Shown here: positions 37,148 through 48,717 of the stretch, one piece after another
Numbering within the stretch: position 1 is the stretch's first letter
Layout: each line of letters opens with the position of its first letter
Assembly: GCA_964019165.1 (NCBI GenBank)
Contig: OZ025269.1
Span: forward strand, 3,082,084-3,146,083
Length of the DNA: 64,000 bases
Direction of reading: 5' to 3'
DNA from: Mastigias papua
Lineage: Eukaryota; Cnidaria; Scyphozoa; Rhizostomeae; Mastigiidae
The notes under the pieces: generated by a model
Seen by the model: the letters and a program-made list of their open reading frames with translations, nothing else
Told to the model about the DNA's origin: nothing
Database searches by the model: none
Position numbers and translations under genes: made by a program

Positions 37148-40100
37148 GTATGTTTGCAATCCTCGCTTGGGTTGCTACATTGCAGTGCCTCTGAATGATG
37201 CTGGTTAGCCGAGCCAAGATAAATGTGTAGATACTCATAAATTTACAGACAATGCACTTTTTATCAGGAGGTGCTTTTTGAGAAACCAGTCCTCGACTGC
37301 TCAAAAAGTTAAGAAAATTCAAAATTGGACTTTTGAGACTAAAGAAAGTTGCACGCAAGCCCATCATCTCTGCTATTTAGTTCGTGTATGCTTTGTATGT
37401 ATTTCGTGTATATTTCTTATATTAGCCTGCGCATTCCTGGGCTGTATCTGTACGTGGATCACTATAGTGCCGTAAAACGTGCTTTCCTCTTTTAGTGCAG
37501 ATGCACAAAACATCAGAGCTCAAACAACCCTGCTAAGGAAGTCATACGAAAGTTTCGATACTTGCAGTATTATGAAAAAGCTAAGAATGTTTCAATACCG
37601 GACCGAAAATAATTTCATTTAAAAATACAGTTATTGGACGTCAGTTGTATTCAGCTAGACTTTTGTAGTTTGCGTGTTTGTGTCAATAGAACGCCACCAA
37701 TTGTGCATTACAATGCTATATACCGTGGAGTAACTTCACATTGTTCAGCTTCTGCATGGACAGACGCACAAAACTGTTGATATTAGGAAACAACAAGCGT
37801 TGAAATAATTCTTTGCCCAGATCACCAGTTGCATTCTTCATTTTGCAGCTAGTAAATCTTGTAATAGCTAAAGAATTTCATTTTCCAGACAAATCATATA
37901 TCATTTGCTGTCAAGCAATCTAAAGTTCGAAGAAGATACTCGGATTTTGTATGGTTGAGAGATCGCTTAGCAAAAGATCTAATGACGTGGTACGTTCTAA
38001 TTTCTTAGACCTCAGATTTCCTAACTATAAATGGCCGTGATTGTCCTTTGTCTTCTTTATGTAAGGTACAGACCCAATGTATATGGCGACTTTTTCACAC
38101 TCGCTTTCTTCCAGAAGATCCTTTGCATTTATTTTATGTGAATTTGAATAATTTGAAATTCCTTGACAGACGGTTCATTCCATGTATTACTCAGATGCAT
38201 GACAGATAATCTTTCATTAGTTAATGTGCTTTTCTTATCTTTTCTATCGGAGTTACCAGATCTTTTAGAACTTCCATAGGTAAATTGGTATATATAAGAA
38301 AGTGGTTTATAAGCAAGTAGTAGTCGACTGCTCAAAAAGTTAAGAAAGTTGAGTACTGGATTTTTGAGACTTAAGAAAGTTGATAAGTTATATAAACCTT
38401 TAAAGTTCTAATATTCACACAAGACCATCATTGCTTTTACTTGATTTGTAAGATTTCTTGTGGTATCCTATGTATTAGAGAGTTATGTCGTCATTTCTGT
38501 GTAGTTCCTGTCTTTCTGAATCTTTTTGTGGTCTAGATTTACCTTTCCTACGTCATTCACAAGTCTTTTCTATTTCGTACTTTGTAATAAATTTCAGACC
38601 ATGTGCACAGCTGGTATATATTTTGCACTCCTTTTCAATAGTTAAATTTTCCCGAAAATTCTAGCTTCTAACAGCATTCTTTGTTAGCTTCTCAATCTCA
38701 GACAGGACATCCTCTCTTACTTGAAGGTTTTCAGTGTTGATTTGATTAGCTCTTGATTGACTGTTGATTGGTTCGTGGTTAGGTTTTGATTATCTCTTGA
38801 TTGATTTGTGATTGAGCCGTGATTAGCTCTCGATTAGCTATTGATCGTCTATTGATTGGCTTTTTAGTGATGCTCCATCTCTTCCTGGAAGGCGGCTATT
38901 TGGTCGATTTAACACAGATTTTATCAAACAGCGACAAAGGAGACTTCAAGATTTTTTGACAAAGTGAGTTGATTGTTGTGTAAAAGCATTTGATTTCACG
39001 GTCTATATGTCCCTTCACGCTGTTTGTTTCATAAAGAACCTAGCTCAAGGCCTAGTTCCAAAAGTTCCTTATTTTTCAACCTCCAATGATCAAATTGTAG
39101 TACCAAAAGTTCCTTAATAGTTCCATTATTTTCATTGCACATTTAGTGCCATAAAAATGGTGCAGACAAAAATAAAGCATTGAAATTCTGAATTTATGTC
39201 GATCTTGGCTGCAAATGAATGGAACCAGCTTCCTGATTCTTGATTGCCTGCTATTGTAAACATTTTCCAGATTGAAAAGTTCCTTAGGGAATTTTCCTGT
39301 AGCAGTATAACAGTATACGCTCTTTAAATATTTTGGCATTGCACATGTAGGTTCCTTGTAGAGTGGTTCCTTATAAGAAAAAATCGTGTATTATGTGAAA
39401 TGGAAAAGATTTAAATCAAACTAGATAGGGGACTTGGAGAGAATTTATGATCAACAGGGTCCGGGATGATTCTTTCCTTTTGTCGGGTAGATGTTATTCA
39501 GAGTAAAATATTGTTCTTCCCTCACAAAAAATGTCTGCCTAGCATTATATCTGTAATTTAGCTCTTCTACTAGAAGAAGCTCTAACTGATATCTGGAAAT
39601 TTCGAAACATAATGCCAGAGACTTAATAAGCTGCTTGAACTCAGCTTAAACATCAGAAGAGAGCTCTTTATCTGTAGACTTCGTTCACAGTGTATTGTGC
39701 TAAATAGTTACTCTTCAGTGTCCGGATTAACGGGAGACACTTGCTATTTTTCCGAAAATTTTCCCACCCCCGATTCTATCATTTTCCCTTTGTGTCAATC
39801 CGAGCTAGATTTTACTTGCCAAGATGATCCTGTTCGCAAACCTAATGTTCATTTCTACAAGACGCCACTTTTATCATCTATCTATGTAAAAATATCAATT
39901 TATAATCTTATCATAAATAGAGACTGCATCGTTGAAATAACTTTGGATATTTGGACCTTCATCTACTCTACAAAAGTTCCCCTCCTGTTTATTGAGACCC
40001 CCTATTTGTTTCGCACTGAAGAGTAGCTGTAGGTTTTTGCACAATCCAATGAAATAACCAAAACAGTTTTGTTGACAAATTCATATAATCATTGCCTCGT

Positions 40101-42628
40101 TACAGGGTCATAAAAAACAATGTCTTCCTATCCCATGCTGCACTCCACCTGTTCCTACAAACCAAAATGTCAATTGAAGAAATCCAGGAGCAAATCGACT
40201 CGAAGAATGATGAAGACGCTTGCGACAGAATATTATCAGAGTCTGCATTTAAAGAGCCTACTGAACAGCGAGATCGTCTCCCATCAAAACATGACAGTGG
40301 TATCGAGAGCTGTGGTCATGATGACGGAGATGTTGGTGATTTATCAACAATTGTTGCCGATACCGGTGAGTCTATTGAAGTCCTTAGACGTTGACAAGAA
40401 ATTCATTTGTATATCACTTTAACATTGATGAGCTATCATAAAGAAACTACCCCGCCTATATCAATTAGGTAAATATAGGATTTTCAGACCCTTCATTCTC
40501 GAGGAAAAGAAAGCAGAGGTTCCACACTTTCTTATCAGATGTATATATTCGTCTACATTAGCAAGTGTTCATCATTAGAGTTAGCTTACACCTTTTGATG
40601 GCCGCTTGTTAGTGCAGTCAAATATGCAATTGTTAAGAACGTGTGATATCTTTGCTTTCTCTTACTTGAAAATTGAGCATCTTGTTATCTTATATATAAG
40701 TATGTTACTTGGCCAACTTGATATTTTGTAATTTAATTAATGTTTCTCTTTATGTCAATGGCACATTAATTCTGACACTATGTATTATTACAAAGCATTT
40801 GTATTAATTTTCACTATTATAAATTATCATTATTATCATCAACAATACTCCTACGATTTAATTCACTCTGTGAGTGGTTGCGTGATATTTTGGACGCTGT
40901 GTGGCAGTGGCGTAGCGTGTCCTCTTTATCTGTGAGGTGCAAGGCAGTACCCTACCGACAAGAGCCCTTATAATTTACACCTTTAGACTTCAGAACTGTA
41001 AATTATGAGCAAGGGTATACTCATAAACATTTAGTATTATATGCATATGCATTGCCAGAAAGTGCCTTTCAATTAACTGGTATCCAATTTAATACATCAC
41101 GTCTATGGAGGTATTCCTCGTACTGAGGAGATTTACGGTTCTAAAGATATGGTCTGTATTACCCCCGCAAGTTGCGTCCTTGCTAAGAGGGCCGTTGTTC
41201 CTACTGTTGATCTAAGGCCACCATATCATCACGTGTTAAGGACATTCCAGCCTGTAACTCTAATGCCAATGCAACATCAATTGGGACATTAATATGCTGT
41301 GGAGGTTGAAGTTGGGGTTGTGTTTGTACAAAGAAGACTTAATGTCTGGAACATGTTTTAATGCAAACATTGCATATGAATTGCAGTAGCAACATTTTCC
41401 AAGTATGACTGAATGCTGCTACTGTTTAGCCGTTTGCCCTTGTTTTCCTACTAACAGTGAATTGTGCATTCGCAGTGCGCAATTTCACCTGGGGCGATGC
41501 CAGCCACAACGCACTAAAGGGATTTCAGTGGGGCTATGTCGTTTTTAGGACCAAACAATTTTCGGACTAGGATTGCGTATGATTAGCTAATTGAAGCAAC
41601 AAGAGCATGATAAAGAGCACTGGCAGGAAATGATTGCGAATTAAACCTCCCTAAAGGTCTCCCAACCTCCCTCTGACTTTTTTTCTCGAATTTGGGCGAT
41701 TTAGAAGATCAATGCTGAAGAGAATCTGGGGACATTGTCCTCCGGTCATGCTCAGCTCCCACCCCTTGGCATTGCTACTGAATTTCACTAAAACATAATG
41801 ATCCGCTTGAGAGAAGACAATTGTTGATCCATTCATCACGTAAAATTTACGTCTTATGCTACAGGTGAAGAGACTGAGAGGCTGGTTGATGGAAACACGG
41901 CAGATAGTGAAGATAACGCTGAGTATGAAAACGAGGCCTCGGACAACAACAACACAGATGAAGATCAGCTAGAGGATGATTTTCGGCGAAGACTGTATCT
42001 ATCTTCACTGCCGACAGCAACCGCGGAAAAGGAAGCAAATGAGCTAGAGAGTTCAGTGGAGTTTTCACCTGGTAGAACAACAGATTCGGAACCGAATGAT
42101 GATGTCATCGATGAAGATGAAGAAGCACAGATAAGCATCAGGGAATCCTACGTGAGGAAGTATTCGAACGGCTCATTCAGGAAGCCTAGAAGGCGCCGCA
42201 GTAAAAGACGGAGAAGAACTTGTATTCCACAGTTCAACCTATCAGAGGATGCACGCTCTAAGGAGAAAGGTTTATCAAGCCCAGGGCCTTTTCACAAGGA
42301 AGGATTCGTTCGGCGTTGTTTTTCCTTTGATATGTTTAACAGATCATCTTCAATGTTTGACATGAAGAAACAGGCATCTTCGTCATCTTCCAGAAACATA
42401 GACTGTGACTCGCAAGGTATCAGGACAAGCAGGAACTCTCTCTGTAGAAGCTATTCTTCTAGATTTTCGGAATCAGAGGACAGGTATAAGCTACGGTGTT
42501 CTGGATCAGAAGAGAGATTCCGGTCTCCTGTCAAAAGGAAAATAAGCTTGAAAGAATACCATATTGTAAGAAGAGATGCATGCTTCCACGTCAGCATGGA
42601 TGAGAAGGATTTCAACTCTTCATTTTGA
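37064..42628 (+). CDS. SNX10/11: SNX10/SNX11-like sorting nexin with extended C-terminal tail (5' exon not found)
   Basis: Gene-level entry. Sorting nexins of this type bind PtdIns3P on endosomes through a PX domain and act in endosome/lysosome trafficking; SNX10 supports V-ATPase and osteoclast function in vertebrates. Five exons join in perfect phase: 37064-37147, 37889-37989, 38868-38963, 40106-40365, 41865-42628. The PX domain covers exons 1-4: TDYEIELKTNHISFAV, the lipid-binding RRRYSDFVWLRDRL, a proline-containing loop (DAPSLPGRRLF), RQRRLQDFL, and LSHAALHLFLQTKMSIEEI. Human SNX10 and SNX11 are about 200 and 270 aa; here about 430 residues are visible without the N-terminus, so the tail is roughly twice the usual length. 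The start codon lies upstream, unresolved. Confidence 0.85.
37265..37625 (+). repeat. Dispersed repeat family A copy
   Basis: Carries cgactgctcaaaaagttaag, then gacttttgagactaaagaaa, and further downstream aaaaagctaagaatgtttca. Lies in the first SNX intron seen. Confidence 0.7.
37889..37989 (+). CDS. SNX10/11: SNX10/11-like exon b: PX lipid-binding motif
   Basis: Acceptor cattttccag, donor gtg|gtacgt, phase 0 in and 2 out. Contains SKVRRRYSDFVWLRDRL: the first Arg of RRY and the downstream Arg/Lys are the residues that hold the 3-phosphate in PX domains. Confidence 0.9.
38300..38540 (+). repeat. Dispersed repeat family A copy
   Basis: Carries cgactgctcaaaaagttaag, actggatttttgagacttaa, and tttcttgtggtatcctatgt. 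Lies in the SNX intron before exon c. Confidence 0.75.
38735..38862. repeat. Tandem ~12-bp TTGATTGGCTC-like tract
   Basis: About ten diverged units (gattagctctcgattagct, attgattggctt) ending at the acceptor of SNX exon c, which could influence splicing. Confidence 0.8.
38868..38963 (+). CDS. SNX10/11: SNX10/11-like exon c: PX proline loop and helix
   Basis: Phase 2 at both ends, acceptor ggctttttag, donor aa|gtgagt. Encodes DAPSLPGRRLFGRFN and IKQRQRRLQDFLTK, the family's LP..P/F loop and the R-R-x-x-L-x-x-F helix. A tandem (TTGATTGGCTC-like) tract directly precedes the acceptor. Confidence 0.88.
39020..39390. repeat. Dispersed repeat (ctcaaggcctag family)
   Basis: Begins agctcaaggcctagttcc and repeats aaaagttcctta twice. 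Shares ctcaaggcctag with 23391-23420. Confidence 0.45.
40106..40365 (+). CDS. SNX10/11: SNX10/11-like exon d: end of PX domain and acidic linker
   Basis: Phase 2 in, 1 out, acceptor cctcgttacag, donor accg|gtgagt. Begins NVFLSHAALHLFLQTKMSIE, matching SNX10's LLSDSSLHLFLQS..S.EDIE. The rest is an acidic linker with KHDSGIESCGHDDGD, similar in character to the SNX10 DSESSSSGLGHSSDD tail. Confidence 0.88.
41865..42628 (+). CDS. SNX10/11: SNX10/11-like terminal exon: long acidic then Arg/Ser-rich tail
   Basis: Phase 1 in, acceptor cttatgctacag, stop TGA ending at 42628. 254 codons. It starts acidic (DNNNTDEDQLEDDF), then a basic cluster RKPRRRRSKRRRRT that resembles a nuclear-localisation or phosphoinositide-binding patch, then Ser-rich segments with RS/SR pairs (likely kinase sites), ending MDEKDFNSSF. 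No known domain. The stop falls in the first unit of the 154-bp tandem array. Confidence 0.83.
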
Positions 42629-43380
42629 ACGACTTTCACAGTCGAAGCGAACAGAGATCTTTGGTGTGCACAAAAACCTAAGAGGAGAATGAGGCTAAGT
42701 TTTACTTCATGCACTGCTGTACTTTCAATAATAGCATAAGTAGATTTACATTATAGTGAAGGATTTCAGCTCTTCATTTTGAAAGACTTTCACAGTCGAA
42801 GCGAACAGATATCTTTGGTGTGCACAAGAACCTAAGAGGAGAATGAGACTACGGTTTAATTCACGCGCTGCTGTACTTTCAATAATAGCATAAGTAGATT
42901 TACATTATAGTGAAGGATTTCAGCTCTTCATTTTGAAAGATTTCCTCAATTGAAGCAACGAAAGATCTTTCATTCTCAAAAGTGTCTAAAGGAAGAATGA
43001 GAGAAGTTTCACTAGTAGCACAAGTGGATCTACGTTAGTAGTGAATGATCTGAACATTTCATTTTGAAAGACTTTCTCAATTGAGGCGAGCAACGATCTG
43101 TGATTCACACAGGAATCGAAGAGCAGAATGAGACACAGGAATCAAGACAAGAATATGTTAACAGTTTCGTTCATGCGCTGCTGTAATTTCTTTAATAGCA
43201 TAATTGGATTTACATTAGTATTGAAGCATTTCAGCTCATAATTTTGAAAAACTTCCTCAGTTGAAGCGAACAGTCAACTGTGACTGCCCTGAAATCTTGA
43301 CGAAAGATGAGGTGAAGTTTTTAGAGAGTTGTTGAACTTCGATGATAAACTAAGCTAATTTACATTAGTAACGACCAATG
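42604..43380. repeat. Tandem ~154-bp array spanning the SNX stop codon and 3' flank
   Basis: Units start with gaaggatttc at 42604, 42758 and 42912 (exact 154-base period), then at 43042 and 43222 with indels, and a partial last unit. Each carries a copy of the terminal codons and the stop (tcattttga) followed by a caca-gtcgaagcgaac block. Confidence 0.93.
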
Positions 43381-45105
43381 TTATGTATCTCTTTTCTATC
43401 ATGAATCATGCCAATTCACCTGTGCGTATTATTCCTTGCCATTGGGACAATGATTATGTAATTTAGGGGATACTGATTAATCGGACTTTAAGAGCTATTG
43501 TAAATGCTTATCCAAATGAATCTTACGTCTAATGGACACTACATCGCAGTTTTCCTCTTCGTATTTTCTTCTATGGCTGTCAAGAGCAGTTGTGTTCAGT
43601 AGCGTAGGAGTAAATTGATAGAATGCCTACCAAAAGTCTTGGAACACTTTGCTATGATTTACGCTATAGATGAGCTATAGCATCCCATCCCCCGTTAAAC
43701 AATGCTGTATGAAACTTATGTGAGTAACCCGAAGGCTTAAAGTGATGCGTGTTTATAAAGCTACGGAGGTTCGCTATCGAATCAGCATTGCTTAAGGGGG
43801 GAAGGGGTTTACATTTTAATTGGCGTCACGGAAAAGCGGCAGGAATCGGAAATTCAAGCAATTTTATGGGTGTTCCAACTGCTTCTGGTGGGCACTGTAG
43901 CGAGGGGAGGGAGTTCCATGCGCAGAAGAATTTTTTATAAGACACTAAGAATTCGATATATACTGTACGTATTTTTATACGAAATTGAGAATGTAGTCCA
44001 GCTTTTGAATTATAGTGGCTCCCTGAGGAACGTAAATTATTTAACCATTTGCTAATGTTTTTTGTGTTGTCTATATAGTCTTTCACTGTCTAAATATCGT
44101 ACGAGGGAGCTGCACCCCCTTCACTTTGCAACTAGGGGACCTGAGCCCCCGGTGTCCCCCTCTTCTACACCACTGGTAATATGCGTTGAGCCTTGACAAT
44201 TGTCCTTGTGTGGCGTTCAGGAAAGAGCGATCAACTATATGTTTTAACCAATGATATTTTTAAGCGCTCAAGGGAATTTGGATGATAGTTACTATTACTA
44301 ACAAGTCATTTGAAATATCACTAGAAAAGAAAGTTGACTATGACCAAGCATAGCTAAAAGAATAGATGAATTAAATATTGAAAGTTTGCGAAACCACCCA
44401 ATATATCCTGTATGCCTTGTTGCTGCACAACCAGCTATGTCCAAGCTCCATGTTAGGGCGTGACACCCCATCAAATTCTCCCAGTCTGCACGTCCTAGAT
44501 CTGGAGATCCTTCAAAACTGTGTTGCATAAGTTATGCAGTGTAATAATTTCGGGAATTTTTATTGAATTTTTTCAACATTGTAAGAAATTTTTATATTCC
44601 TTGTCAATATCAGCATCAAAATAATGTCAAACAACCTAATACATCACTTCATCTAAAGATTTACAATACTGTACATTTTTATCATTTCCATGCATAATTT
44701 TTTTCCTACAACCATTAACGAAATACTTTAATGGAAAGTCAGTCGGTCCTCCGCTGCTTCGTTTGCAAAGTGATTTCCAAGTCCATCATGTCCTTCTGCA
44801 CATCCTGGGCGATATGTCTCGACACTGACAATGAGCCCGTGTCCTGGTTTATCACTCGTCCTTATTGATAGGCCATAAACTAGTAATTGCCAGTCTATTA
44901 TGGAAGTGAGCAAATATCACAATATTTAGCATTGATGATAATACCATATTTTTCCATAGCATATCTCATATTTGGTAGCCATTTGGCTGTGAAGCAGGGC
45001 ACAATAAAAATAGTTGGGTGTAGGCATATATGCTTGTAGGTAGGCATGTTTGTTAGAGGTAAGTACACATGCCTACCTCTGTCCAACTATTTTAATCTGT
45101 TTGTA
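43381..45105. other. No gene recognised
   Basis: AT-rich sequence with isolated TIR-end-like segments (cagtagcgtaggag at 43599 and, reversed, cagtggtgtagaag near 44160) that could be a pair, but their flanks do not match. No exon support. Confidence 0.45.
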
Positions 45106-45109
45106 CCAC

Positions 45110-45400
45110 GGAATTTCACTGCTATTCTAAAAAGAGCAACATTCCTTGACTTATTGAAGGCTCTTTTCCTCCGACTCACGTATGAAGCATCGGATAACCA
45201 CCAAAAGGTGAAGTTGCGGAAGAAGTCAAACTGGAAGCAGCATTCCTCCTTTCACGATAATTCATTCGCATCTGGTTATACGTGTAGCTTCACCTCTCAG
45301 TCGTTATCCGACGTTTCATTCTCTGATGAGTGTCAGACGAAAAAAGCTTTCAGTGTGTTAAGGACTGTTCCAGCTTTTTCGAGCAATAGTAAAATATACA
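45110..45400. mobile_element. Foldback-family element, most complete copy
   Basis: The left arm runs from gagcaacattccttgac through tatgaagcatcggataacc to aaaggtgaag. The right arm is its imperfect reverse complement: agcttcacctctcagtcgtt, atccgacgtttcat, gtgtcagacgaaaaaagctt. Single-arm fragments occur at 12885, 18860 and 49798. Confidence 0.72.
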
Positions 45401-45497
45401 TTTATGCAAAAGCAACCTATCGTGCCTCCTTGTGTATTAATTTGTTTGGCTACCCTTATTTGTTGGTCTTCAGAAAGGCAGTACTGAATAAGCCCCA

Positions 45498-45501
<4 letters not shown>

Positions 45502-45560
<59 letters not shown>
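45502..45560. repeat. (TA)n microsatellite
   Basis: About 58 bases of uninterrupted TA. Confidence 0.97.
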
Positions 45561-45565
<5 letters not shown>

Positions 45566-46284
45566 CTCCTTGTCTTTCGGCTGTTGATTGATAGTTCTGT
45601 TATTTTACCCCTAAGCCTGTTAATTTGTCTGAGCAGCTTTATGTAACATGATAGTGAGCAAAGAAGTTCTTGACTGTGCTCGAGGTTACACTTGGCAATC
45701 TCATTCGAAATATCTCATTTTGTGCACATTTTCACATTTTCCTTACACGCAGATGTGTTTTCTGGAAAGTTTAATCGAGTTGCTGCGCAATTTCGTATGA
45801 GCGAGGTATCGTCTGTACGAGAGAAGACCAAGTGCTAAATAGGTTGAGATCCATGTTTACATGCAACAAGGTAGGAGAGAGCGTGGCACAAAGACGATGA
45901 AAAATTAAAGATTCAGCCAGCATTCACAAGAGGGAATCCCGTTCATTTCAATCACTACTCTCTTAAGAGAAGTCAGTTGTTTAGTATCTAACTTAATTTA
46001 ATCTAATGTCCATTATTGTCTTGAATTTGGAAGAGAATTGTGATGAATGCAGTAAATCAAAAAAACGTTAATATATTCCATGATTAAGGTATTTCTATAT
46101 CTGCTCTAAATGACGCCATGCCCTCCTTAATTGCGTCTCGAAATATTTTTATATCGAACTTTGGCAATCGATTCAGCGGAAGATCCAGCTTCGAATAATG
46201 TGGATGACTGTACTTTGCTGCATAAGTCTGTAATGTCTTGATGGTCAAGCAGTCTACAATTCGTTCAGCATTTGTGTGCACTTT

Positions 46285-46312
46285 TGTAATGTAATGTAAT
46301 GTAATGTTAGGC
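46285..46312. repeat. (TGTAA)n short tract
   Basis: Four to five TGTAA units. Confidence 0.85.
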
Positions 46313-46383
46313 AGGATGGTCACTTTTTGATTTTTGCTAAAATGCTGGCATCTGCTAGTTGAATATTGAGAAGGTGTTTTGCG

Positions 46384-46735
46384 ATGTTGGAAGAATGGTG
46401 ACTAAAAGTTAAATGATGTTGGAGGAATGATGACTAAATGTCGAATGAAGTTAGAGGACGTTGACTAAATATTGAATTAAGTTGGAGGAATGTTGACAAA
46501 ATGTTGAATAAAGTTCGAGGAATGTTGACTAAATGTTGAATGAAGTTGGAGCAATTTTGACTAGATGTTGAATGAAGTTGGAGCAATTTTGACTAGATGT
46601 TGAATGAAGTTGGAGGAATTTTGACTAAATGTAGAATGAAGTTGGAGGAATGTTGACTAAATGTTGAATGAAGTTGGAGGAATGTTTGATAATTATTTGA
46701 TAAATTTGGTGGAATATTTGATAAGTGTTGAATGA
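46384..46735. repeat. Tandem ~32-bp array
   Basis: Ten or so units of the pattern atgttgaatgaagttggagg followed by aatgttgacta. Unit length varies slightly. No open frame of interest. Confidence 0.93.
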
Positions 46736-47324
46736 ATAATGTATTGCTGTATAATTTGACCAAGGTTTAAGGTTACATATTTGCATCGATTGATTGGATC
46801 TCAAGTTGGCCTCTCTTTCATTCATCTACACTTAGTACGTTAATAGAGAGAATAAATTTCATTCCTTGCTTTTTCATTTATAGGTGTACACATGAAATTC
46901 AACGATATGCAATTATGTATTTTGACCCCACTATACATATATCGCTGGCTGTTTCCTGTCTAGCCGTCAAATAACGCCAAGACATAGATTCTTAGCAAAA
47001 CAATTGCCCTGGGAATTTGTTGCCCTGCAACAGGCCAGACTGGTGGCGTTCAAAGTTACTTACGAAAAGCTCATTTCTGAAGATTTATATATGTTTTCCC
47101 TTGTCAATTTGGTTAATTGTGTTAGCTGTTAATTGAGCCCATGCATTTCCATAAGAGATATGATCAAACTTAATTTTGAATGTGATGTGAAGTAATAAAA
47201 ATGATTGCTCAACTGTTTTTCAGACACACTTCCCACAGTGCAATATTTCAAATTGTTCCCTAAAGATCAATATAGTTCCAACAATTGCATGATAAGAAGA
47301 TTTTCACATGGCATGCACAAGAGT

Positions 47325-47800
47325 TAGAGTAGGATGTTAAGAAAGTTCAATACTGAATTTTTGAGACCAAAGAAAGTAGATAAGTTCGTGTACATACGAG
47401 AATTTTTAGATATGCTCATCATCTCTTTGATTTAATTCCCACAGGCACGCCTGCCCGCACCGAGGGCAGGGGGGCAAGGCTCCTATTGAGGGCACATTAT
47501 AAACACTTTTGCACTAAAATAATTAAATCCTTGGTAAGGAGTTAAGGAGTAGCTGCCCCCCTTGCCCCCCAGCGTAGGCGTCCCTGAATTCCCATATATT
47601 TTGTGTCTTAATCTATGTGTTTTTGTGTTATGCCTCTGTTGTGTCTTTCTGTATGTGTAGCACTAACCTCAGAATTTCTTACTACGTAAATCTTACGAGT
47701 GTTTTAGCACTGAAATCATTAAAAGCTAGGAAGGCTTCAATATTGGGTGAAAAAGGTTTTTATAAAAGAGGCGTGTGTAAGTGGTTTTCAGACCGATCGT
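47325..47800 (+). repeat. Dispersed repeat family A copy, interrupted by a MITE
   Basis: Starts ggatgttaagaaagttcaat with tttttgagaccaaagaaag and resumes after the MITE with a ctgtatgtgtagcac block, tagcactgaaatcatt and ggcttcaatattgggtgaaa, matching 50090-50140. The MITE at 47442-47586 splits it. Confidence 0.72.
47442..47586. mobile_element. hAT-type MITE, 145 bp, perfect 8-bp TSD
   Basis: The ends are caggcacgcct and, in reverse complement, cagggacgcct. The octamer aattccca flanks it exactly on both sides (47434-47441 and 47587-47594). Inserted into a family A repeat. Confidence 0.92.
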
Positions 47801-48596
47801 CAGATTGCCACCTTGTATTTCTTTTGAATTTTCAGGCTACGGCTGGCTTGAATCATGCATGTTTGCAATCGAGCAGACAACGTCCATGGATAACTGATTG
47901 AAAATATGATTGTGCTCAAATTGAGGCATCTCCACATTGTTTAGTATTCAAAAGGAGGCCAGAAGTGGAACTGAACAACATTAATTTGATGGTGAAACCT
48001 AGGGAGGAGGTTGCTTAAGGTGAGCTCGCTACAAATCTTTAAAGTGCCCTTATTCATCAATGTCGCCCTAATACGACCTTTGAAATATGGTATACCATTC
48101 TTGTCCGAATTGGCGCCCAATGCCTCTCAAATAAAGGCCGGGTAAGCCTCAAAGATTTGATTTCCCTCATATCAGATTTAGCCAATTGTCTGGTATGAAT
48201 TTGAAATCATTTTCGCGATTTCTCAAAGTTTTTGATTGACACTTCAACACAAAGTTTACCAGAAGATCAATGCTCCACTTGCGATTATCTCGATAACCAC
48301 TCCGTAATGTCATTTTGTTTTCTAAGTTATCGCGATATCGCCATAGTGGAAACTGGAAACTAGCTTTAAAAGATAAAGCCCTGTTGAGGGAGGGCTTTTA
48401 TGGAGGCACGTTGCCAATGTGTCTAAGGTCTAATATTCACTTCTAAGTAATAGTTTGGTACCTCAGCTTCATAAGGATATCACTCCTGTCAGCTGCTGTC
48501 GACCACAGGTCTGTTATGGGTGAACTTCTGTAGTCCTATACGAATTTCCTACCGTATCAAACGTAGATCTCATCTCAACCTTTCCCCTTAATACAG

Positions 48597-48717
48597 AAGT
48601 CGCCGACATCCCGTGGACGTCGGCGACGCCACCAATGAAATTTCTCTCTATCATCATATGTGTCCCAGTCATATCGCCGATCCAATGCCATGGAAACGAG
48701 ACTTGCGTAGATTTCGT
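48597..48717 (+). CDS. Orphan exon candidate with a signal-peptide start
   Basis: Bounded by a good acceptor (ccccttaatacag) and donor (cgt|gtaagc). It is GC-richer than its surroundings. ATG at 48635 follows gccacca, a fair initiation context, and opens MKFLSIIICVPVISPIQC followed by HGNETCVDF: a secretion signal with two Cys. An alternative frame across the whole exon (from SRRHPVDVGDATNEISLYHH) is also open. I do not recognise it. It could be a 5' exon of the downstream FGF gene, of another secreted protein, or chance. Confidence 0.35.

Noticed and set aside
43599..44170. TIR element bounded by cagtagcgtaggag and its reversed relative
   Set aside because: The flanking octamers do not match, so the ends may belong to different insertions.
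46384..46735. CRISPR-like array
   Set aside because: Units are contiguous tandem repeats without unique spacers, in a eukaryotic genome.
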